A stretch of DNA of 20,648 nt. It comes from an uncultured Chitinophagaceae bacterium. Lineage in GTDB: Bacteria; Bacteroidota; Bacteroidia; Chitinophagales; Chitinophagaceae. Position 1 is the stretch's first letter; each line of letters starts with the position of its first letter. Shown here piece after piece: positions 15,294-20,648 of this stretch. The notes beneath the pieces are model-generated. The model saw only the letters and a list, made by a program, of their open reading frames with translations. It did not search any database and was not told the origin of the DNA. The translations under genes and the position numbers were made by a program. The stretch lies in contig CAMPGT010000034.1 in the NCBI GenBank assembly GCA_946885665.1, positions 1 to 20,648 on the forward strand, given 5' to 3'.

Positions 15294-16820
15294 ATGAAAA
15301 AGATTCCCCTGTTGCTATCAACGCTCTGCGTTTGCGCCGTTGGCTTTTCGCAGAAAACAATTTCAATTACAAAAGAAGATCTCCAAAATAAGATCAAAGG
15401 CGGATGGGCGGGCCAGACGATCGGCGTTACTTTTGGTGGCCCTTATGAATTCCGGTTCAACGGAACGTTTATCCAGGATTATCAGCCGCTGCTTTGGTAC
15501 GATGGATATCTCAAACACACCATGCTCAATAATCCCGGCTTGTACGACGATTTGTACATGGACCTTACGTTTGTAGATGTGTTTGAAAAATACGGCCTTG
15601 ATGCGCCGGTTGACTCCTTCGCCAACGCATTCGCCAATGCGGGGTACATGCTGTGGCACGCCAACCAGGCAGCGAGATATAATATACTCAATGGTATAAA
15701 GGCGCCCATGTCCGGACATTGGAAACACAATCCTCATTCTGAAGATATCGACTACCAGATAGAAGCCGACTATGCCGGACTGATGAGCCCCGGAATGCCG
15801 AATACGGCTTCAGTTATAAGTGATAAGATCGGTCATATTATGAACTATGGCGACGGCTGGTATGGAGGCGTGTTTATGGGGGCCATGTATTCGTTGTCGT
15901 TCGTGTCGAGCGACATGAATTACATCGTATCCGAGGCGCTTAAAACGGTTCCAAAACAATCAACATTTTATCAATGCATCAACGACGTCATTAACTGGCA
16001 CAAAAAATATCCCGGGGACTGGCACCAGAACTGGTTCGAGATACAGAAAAAATGGTCGAGCGACATTGCGTGCGCCGATGGGATATTCGCGCCGTTCAAT
16101 ATAGATGCCAAAGTGAACTCGGCCTACGTTGTGCTTGCATTATTGTATGGGAAGAATGATTTTACAAAAACACTGGAAATAGCTACGCGGGCGGGACAGG
16201 ATGCAGATTGCAACCCTTCGTCTGCAGGCGGTATTTTGGGAACGATACTCGGATATGATAAAATACCGGCTTACTGGAAAATGGGTTTGAAAGAAGCAGA
16301 AGACATTGACTTTAAATACACCACAATATCGCTAAACAAGGTATATGAAATCGGGCTGAAACATGCAATGGAAAATATAAAGAGAAATGGTGGCAAGGTT
16401 AACGGTGATAAGATAACGATAGCGGTGCAGTCGCCAACAGCCGTTAAACTGGAACAGGGGTTCCCGGAACTTTATCCGGTTAACAAAGCGGGACTTAACA
16501 AGGAGGATATAAAAGAGGTGTCATTCGATTTCGAAGGAACAGGGTTTATACTTGCGGGCCAAAGCCTGAAAAAAGAAAAGAGCGCACCCGAATATGTCAT
16601 TGAAGCGGAAATGTACATTGACGGAAAGAAAATAGAGACGGCGAAATTTCCGACAAGCTTTACCACGCGCCGGCATGAACTGTTTTGGAGATACGAGCTG
16701 CCAAATGGGAAGCACACCGTATTGATCAGGGTGTTAAATCCAAATCCGCAATACGCGTTGAATGGCTACAGCTACATCGTTTATTCTGACAAGCCGGTTG
16801 GCAGTTTGCAGGTTAAGTAA
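15294..16820 (+). CDS. Secreted ADP-ribosylglycohydrolase-fold (DraG-like) protein with altered metal site
   Basis: This 508-residue protein has a signal peptide (~1-20, ending AVGFSQ). Residues ~25-360 match the ADP-ribosylglycohydrolase helical fold: KIKGGWAGQTIGVTFGG, YDDLYMDLTFVDVF, NYGDGWYGGVFMGAMYSLSF and AGQDADCNPSSAGGILGTILGYDKIP. The acidic metal ligands are kept (D85-D86 and D303-x-D305), but the two Thr ligands of true ADP-ribosylhydrolases are replaced by Tyr84 and Cys306. Residues ~385-508 form a beta-rich tail with ELPNGKHTVLIRVLNPNP, probably a carbohydrate-binding-like sandwich. Export and the neighbouring glycosidase-like genes suggest a substrate other than ADP-ribosylated protein, such as a glycan or nucleoside-like glycoside. 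That is inference. It precedes the next gene by 18 nt and is probably co-transcribed with it. Confidence 0.85.
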   Translation: MKKIPLLLSTLCVCAVGFSQKTISITKEDLQNKIKGGWAGQTIGVTFGGPYEFRFNGTFIQDYQPLLWYDGYLKHTMLNNPGLYDDLYMDLTFVDVFEKYGLDAPVDSFANAFANAGYMLWHANQAARYNILNGIKAPMSGHWKHNPHSEDIDYQIEADYAGLMSPGMPNTASVISDKIGHIMNYGDGWYGGVFMGAMYSLSFVSSDMNYIVSEALKTVPKQSTFYQCINDVINWHKKYPGDWHQNWFEIQKKWSSDIACADGIFAPFNIDAKVNSAYVVLALLYGKNDFTKTLEIATRAGQDADCNPSSAGGILGTILGYDKIPAYWKMGLKEAEDIDFKYTTISLNKVYEIGLKHAMENIKRNGGKVNGDKITIAVQSPTAVKLEQGFPELYPVNKAGLNKEDIKEVSFDFEGTGFILAGQSLKKEKSAPEYVIEAEMYIDGKKIETAKFPTSFTTRRHELFWRYELPNGKHTVLIRVLNPNPQYALNGYSYIVYSDKPVGSLQVK

Positions 16821-16838
16821 GCGATAAATATATCCACT

Positions 16839-18965
16839 ATGCCATCAAGAAGAGATTTTATTATAAACACCTCTTTGCTGGGCACATTTCCTTTTATTAG
16901 CCTGCGGTCGTTACAATCATGGAGTGCAATACCAGTGTCCAATGATGTAGAGGACATGCCGAGACTGATTGCGGCACCCGGGGATCCTGCTGCGTGGCCG
17001 GCATTTCGTGCGCATCTTCATGAATGGCGCGCGAAGAAACAAAAGGAGACCGGCTATACCGGTTCTGCCTACGAGGACCCCGCATTCAAATGGGCGCGTA
17101 CCAATTTTTCTTGTCTCTTTCTTATGATGTATGATCTCGACTTCTATGATCCGTCAACGAATCAATATACGGTTGACAAGGTGCTGAATAAGGGAGTACA
17201 TGAGTTTGGAGGATATGACAGCGTGGTTTTGTGGCACGCATATCCGCGCATAGGCATAGATGAAAGAAACCAATTTGATTTTTACCGTGACATGCCCGGC
17301 GGGCTCAGCGGTGTTCGGCGCGTAGTATCCCAATTTCATGCCGGCGGCGTTAAAGTATTTATCAATTACAACCCATGGGACACAGGTACACGGCGTGAAG
17401 GAAAGCGCGACCTCGAATTGCTGGCCGAAACAATAGGCGCCATTGATGCCGATGGCATTTTCCTGGACACCCTTAAAGAAGCCGATGCAGCATATCGCCG
17501 TAAGCTTGATGATGTAAAACCCGGCATCGTGCTGGAGGGAGAATTTGCGGCCGACCTCGAAAACCTGTCCACAAATCATTTGTCGTGGGCCCAATGGTTC
17601 AGCGACAGATATGTTCCGGGCATTTTACGCAACAAGTGGTTTGAAAGAAGGCATATCCAGCACCAGATTGCCAGGTGGGACCGCGACCATACCACCGAAT
17701 TGCACCAGGCCTGGATGAATGGGAGCGGAATGATGATTTGGGAAAATGTGTTTGGACAGTGGATGGGATGGAATGAAAGGGATAAGTCTATTCTGCGCGC
17801 CATCCTGCCTATACAGAGACGATATCATGATTTGTTTAACGGTGAAGGATGGACGCCCCTTGAAGAAACTATGCAGCATGGAATATTCGCTTCTATGTGG
17901 GAGGGGAACGGCATAAGGCTGTGGACACTCGTTAACAGGCACGAACATGATGTTTCGGGCGACCTGCTGATGATAAACCCATCGCATGCCACCTTGTACT
18001 TTGATCTCATCACCGGCGAAGAAGTGTTGCCGGGGAAAGGAATCGTAAAAGGTATGATTCGTGCGCGGTCGGTTGGCTGTTTTATCTCAGGCTCGAAACA
18101 AGACCTGGGAAATGATTTCCAGGCATTTTTGTCGTCAGTTAAGCATACAAATGAAAGATACAATGGAAGCGCCTCCGTTCCGTCGCTGTCGACGTCATTG
18201 AAAAAAACGGATAAAACAAAGCCGCACGGAGCACAGGCCGCGATGGTCAGGCTTATGCCGCATACTTACAACCAGACCGTCGAGTTCATGATAAGGGAAG
18301 TGGGGATTTACAGTTCCGCCATGGATATCAACGTTTCGCAGACGTTAAACGATCCTTATATCATGCAAAGGATGGTGCATATTCCTTATATGGCCATTGA
18401 TATATACCCGGTAACGAATGCGCAGTACTATAAATTTTTACAATCTTCCGGCTATGCGCCGGCTGAAAAATATTTGTTCCTGAAGCATTGGAAAAACGGC
18501 AGGCCACCCGAAGGGAAAGGCAACCATCCTGTCGTTTACGTAGACCTCAACGATGCCAGGGCATACGCGAAATGGGCAGGCAAACGGCTTCCGGCAGAGG
18601 GAGAGTGGCAATTCGCTGCCGAGGGATATGAGCAGGTGCGCTATCCATGGGGCAAGGATTTAAAGGAAGGCAAGTACAATAACACGGAGGCTACTACGGC
18701 CGTTGATGCTTATCCTGGCAGTAAATCGCCGTTCGGCTGTTTCGATATGTGCGGCAACACGTGGGAACTCACGGAAAGCGAATATTCGGACAGGTATAAT
18801 CGTTTCTGCATACTTAAAGGCGGATCGTATTATCAGGCAAAAGATTCAATGTGGTATACTAATGGCGGACCTGTTCCATCGCGCCTGGCAGTAAAATTTT
18901 TAATGATGTATCCGGGCCTGGACCGATGTTCGACTGTTGGCTTTCGTTGTGCCGCCGATCTTTAA
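16839..18965 (+). CDS. Exported fusion: glycosidase-like TIM barrel + SUMF1/FGE-like domain without catalytic Cys
   Basis: This 708-residue protein has a Tat-type signal (SRRDFI then a hydrophobic stretch). Residues ~60-400 look like a TIM-barrel glycosidase: VVLWHAYPRIG, VKVFINYNPWD, DADGIFLDTL with D205 and D210, IVLEGEF with E233 and E235, and MMIWENVFGQWMGW. A beta-sandwich of ~80 residues follows (IRLWTLVNR..., FDLITGEEVLPG). Residues ~500-708 are a SUMF1/formylglycine-generating-enzyme-like domain: DIYPVTNAQYYKF, HPVVYVDLNDARAYAKWAGKRLPAEGEWQFAA, YPWG, FDMCGNTWELTE, LKGGSY and a final STVGFRCAADL. The two copper-binding catalytic Cys of real FGEs, expected just after GGSY, are Gln666 and Met671 here, so formylglycine formation is unlikely and the domain is probably a binding or structural module. 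I do not know a named family with this architecture. Confidence 0.8.
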   Translation: MPSRRDFIINTSLLGTFPFISLRSLQSWSAIPVSNDVEDMPRLIAAPGDPAAWPAFRAHLHEWRAKKQKETGYTGSAYEDPAFKWARTNFSCLFLMMYDLDFYDPSTNQYTVDKVLNKGVHEFGGYDSVVLWHAYPRIGIDERNQFDFYRDMPGGLSGVRRVVSQFHAGGVKVFINYNPWDTGTRREGKRDLELLAETIGAIDADGIFLDTLKEADAAYRRKLDDVKPGIVLEGEFAADLENLSTNHLSWAQWFSDRYVPGILRNKWFERRHIQHQIARWDRDHTTELHQAWMNGSGMMIWENVFGQWMGWNERDKSILRAILPIQRRYHDLFNGEGWTPLEETMQHGIFASMWEGNGIRLWTLVNRHEHDVSGDLLMINPSHATLYFDLITGEEVLPGKGIVKGMIRARSVGCFISGSKQDLGNDFQAFLSSVKHTNERYNGSASVPSLSTSLKKTDKTKPHGAQAAMVRLMPHTYNQTVEFMIREVGIYSSAMDINVSQTLNDPYIMQRMVHIPYMAIDIYPVTNAQYYKFLQSSGYAPAEKYLFLKHWKNGRPPEGKGNHPVVYVDLNDARAYAKWAGKRLPAEGEWQFAAEGYEQVRYPWGKDLKEGKYNNTEATTAVDAYPGSKSPFGCFDMCGNTWELTESEYSDRYNRFCILKGGSYYQAKDSMWYTNGGPVPSRLAVKFLMMYPGLDRCSTVGFRCAADL

Positions 18966-18980
18966 TTCATCGCCATGTTA

Positions 18981-20648
18981 TTAATTAAATAACCCTTCAA
19001 TCTTCGATGCCTCAATTTCTGGCTGGGGATTGAACTGGCCCGAGGTCATATATTTTTCAAGACTGTAGCGAAGCTGCCGCGCTTCGGGACGGCTATCGGC
19101 ATTTGTCAGCAAATCTATTGACGAAACGATCAACCTGCCTTTTCCTACGCGACATTCGAATGCCAGGCCCAGGGGCCTTGCAGTAACCCAGTCATCAATA
19201 ACGCGAACGATAGGCTGTAGGCCCGTTGAAACGGAATCCAAAATCATCGCATCGGAATGGCTCATCGCGTCCCACCATTGCCAACTGCTGTAATAATCGG
19301 TGGGGAAGTATTTAAGCGCGGGATGCTTCGGATCGCACAAGATACCCAGTGTATGCGGCGGTTGCTTCTTTGTCCATGCAGTGTTCCAGAAGATGCTTGA
19401 AAAACCAACTGCTACATCTCCTCCTTTTTCTTTCTTCACTGATCCTTTTTTTACTGTGAGCAATACCTTGCCGCCATCATTCAGTATTTTCTTCGCCTCA
19501 TCGTCGAATTTATTGGTAACGAAAACTCCCTTTACTTCTTCATGTTTTGCGGGATAGACAAACAATGTCCATGAATTTTCATGTTTCCCAACGGTTACTG
19601 TTAATGTAAGTTTCGAGGGGTCGTGTATAGATGACAACGACTGGCTAATCTCGCCCAGTTGATATCCGTTGCCTATGGGGATGGTTGCCTGCGGAAGTTC
19701 ACCGCTGAACAATATTTTTCCTGTTGCATTTTTAATGTTCCAGGAAGGCTTTACATTTTCAAGGATCGATTGTCCGTAGTGTGCAATTTCTACCGGCACC
19801 TGCAACGCTTCATCGTTTAGATAAATCATTTTCGGGAACCTCGCCAGCGGCACTGTGGCGTTGCAGAACCTGCTGAATTCTTCGCCAGTTACGTAACCTT
19901 TATCCTTCCAGAATGCATTTACCACACCCACAAGTGCGGTGCCCTGGCCGGGAAAATCATTCAGCCCGAGTAATTGGAAACCGCCGAAATCTTTCGTGCG
20001 AAAAGCCGCTTCGATATCTGCCTTGTAACACAACACCTGCAACCTGCCTGAGGCTTTTAAAAAACTATCGGCAAGCGGGGCCAGACCATGTTTAGCGAGC
20101 GTTTCCTTGAATATGTCGAAGTTTTTGGCTTTCAGTACGCCGGTGTATAAAGCTGTTTCTTTAAAATCGGGATATACGCACCACTGGCCGATTTCGTGGC
20201 TAACGGTGGGATGTTTCCATTTTGCGATCACATCGTCCCAATCGTAAGCCGCCTGAGGTGGCTTGCTGTTGATGATGCTCGTTAACCCGGCGCCCCAATG
20301 CTGTATACGTGGATCGGGCGTATTGTTGTAATCGTTTTCATCTACCACGGGCCACCCGGCACCTGTGGTGTAGATGCGCCTGGGATCTTTTTTTTGCCAG
20401 TATTGAACAAATTCAGTCAGGTATTTCACGTGGTTCTTACCGGCGGGTTCATTTCCATAGGCCATCATCACAAATGAAGGGTGATTGCCAAATGCTTTTA
20501 CGATACGTTCGCTTTCTGCGTAAATGAATTTGTCGAGCGGTGTTCCGTCGCCAATCACGGCGCCCTGGTTGGCCCAGGATGAACATTCAACCTGCAAATA
20601 AAATCCTGCCTTGTCGGCCTCATCGAAAGCCACTTCCGGCGGGCACCA
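18981..20648 (-). CDS. Glycoside hydrolase family 2-like protein, C-terminal part (5' end outside window)
   Basis: This is the C-terminal ~555 residues of a GH2-type enzyme; the frame is open to the right edge (WCPPEVAFDEADKAGFYLQVE), so the sugar-binding and sandwich domains and the true start lie beyond. The apparent GTG start at 20631-20633 is an internal Val. The catalytic barrel is clear. The acid/base motif is GNEPAG with Glu at bases 20448-20450, and the probable nucleophile is Glu in SHEIGQW at bases 20193-20195. About 350 residues after the barrel carry beta-sandwich sequence and a glutamine-amidotransferase-like segment (GGKVLLTVKKG ... HPALKYFPTDYYSSWQWWDAMSH ... GKGRLIVSSIDL) seen in some large GH2 proteins. 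The gene converges on the TIM-SUMF1 gene with a 15-nt gap. Substrate is not readable; galactoside, mannoside or glucuronide are all possible. Confidence 0.9.
   Translation of the reverse strand, partial: WCPPEVAFDEADKAGFYLQVECSSWANQGAVIGDGTPLDKFIYAESERIVKAFGNHPSFVMMAYGNEPAGKNHVKYLTEFVQYWQKKDPRRIYTTGAGWPVVDENDYNNTPDPRIQHWGAGLTSIINSKPPQAAYDWDDVIAKWKHPTVSHEIGQWCVYPDFKETALYTGVLKAKNFDIFKETLAKHGLAPLADSFLKASGRLQVLCYKADIEAAFRTKDFGGFQLLGLNDFPGQGTALVGVVNAFWKDKGYVTGEEFSRFCNATVPLARFPKMIYLNDEALQVPVEIAHYGQSILENVKPSWNIKNATGKILFSGELPQATIPIGNGYQLGEISQSLSSIHDPSKLTLTVTVGKHENSWTLFVYPAKHEEVKGVFVTNKFDDEAKKILNDGGKVLLTVKKGSVKKEKGGDVAVGFSSIFWNTAWTKKQPPHTLGILCDPKHPALKYFPTDYYSSWQWWDAMSHSDAMILDSVSTGLQPIVRVIDDWVTARPLGLAFECRVGKGRLIVSSIDLLTNADSRPEARQLRYSLEKYMTSGQFNPQPEIEASKIEGLFN

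Noticed and set aside
18820..18890. Calling the C-terminal domain of the barrel fusion an active formylglycine-generating enzyme (sulfatase activator).
   Set aside because: Both catalytic Cys positions are occupied by other residues (Gln666, Met671) and no sulfatase gene is in the window.

Overview
The window looks like chromosomal DNA from a member of the Bacteroidota, probably close to Chitinophagaceae. The evidence is a SusC/SusD pair, lipoproteins with a Cys at position 20, starts without clear Shine-Dalgarno sequences, a DUF4142 protein and a dodecin. The family-level placement is inference. There are no rRNA, tRNA, CRISPR or insertion-sequence features that I can support.

Region 1 (1-7710, + strand) is the downstream part of a polysaccharide utilisation locus. 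It holds the 3' end of a SusC-type TonB-dependent transporter, a SusD-type glycan-binding lipoprotein, a membrane-anchored fusion of a GH130-like beta-propeller with a sugar isomerase/epimerase-type TIM barrel, a second GH130-like lipoprotein, and a secreted protein of unknown family that looks like an alpha/alpha toroid. Gaps are 7-21 nt, so this is very probably one operon. SusC and SusD would capture and import an oligosaccharide. The propeller and barrel proteins would process it at the cell envelope.

Region 2 (7711-8655) is a two-gene unit: a DUF4142 helical protein translationally coupled (TAATG) to a small blue-copper lipoprotein with amicyanin-like ligand spacing. A perfect 7-bp dyad lies just upstream.

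Region 3 (8828-14948) is a tightly packed signalling operon: a TonB-dependent receptor of the siderophore/cobalamin type, a YfiR (DUF4154) periplasmic protein, a CHASE8-like/HAMP histidine kinase, a single-domain response regulator and a REC-PAS-HisKA_3-type kinase. A dodecin follows. The arrangement recalls the Pseudomonas YfiBNR system, with the diguanylate cyclase output replaced by a histidine kinase and with a TonB receptor in the outer-membrane position. This is the most system-like novelty in the window.

Region 4 (14954-20648) contains a small Pro/Glu-rich protein gene on the minus strand. Next come two + strand genes for a secreted ADP-ribosylglycohydrolase-fold protein with altered metal-site residues and a Tat-type secreted fusion of a glycosidase-like TIM barrel to a SUMF1/FGE-like domain that lacks the catalytic cysteines. 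A convergent GH2-family glycosidase runs off the right edge. This region reads as a second carbohydrate-processing cluster without a SusC/SusD pair in view.
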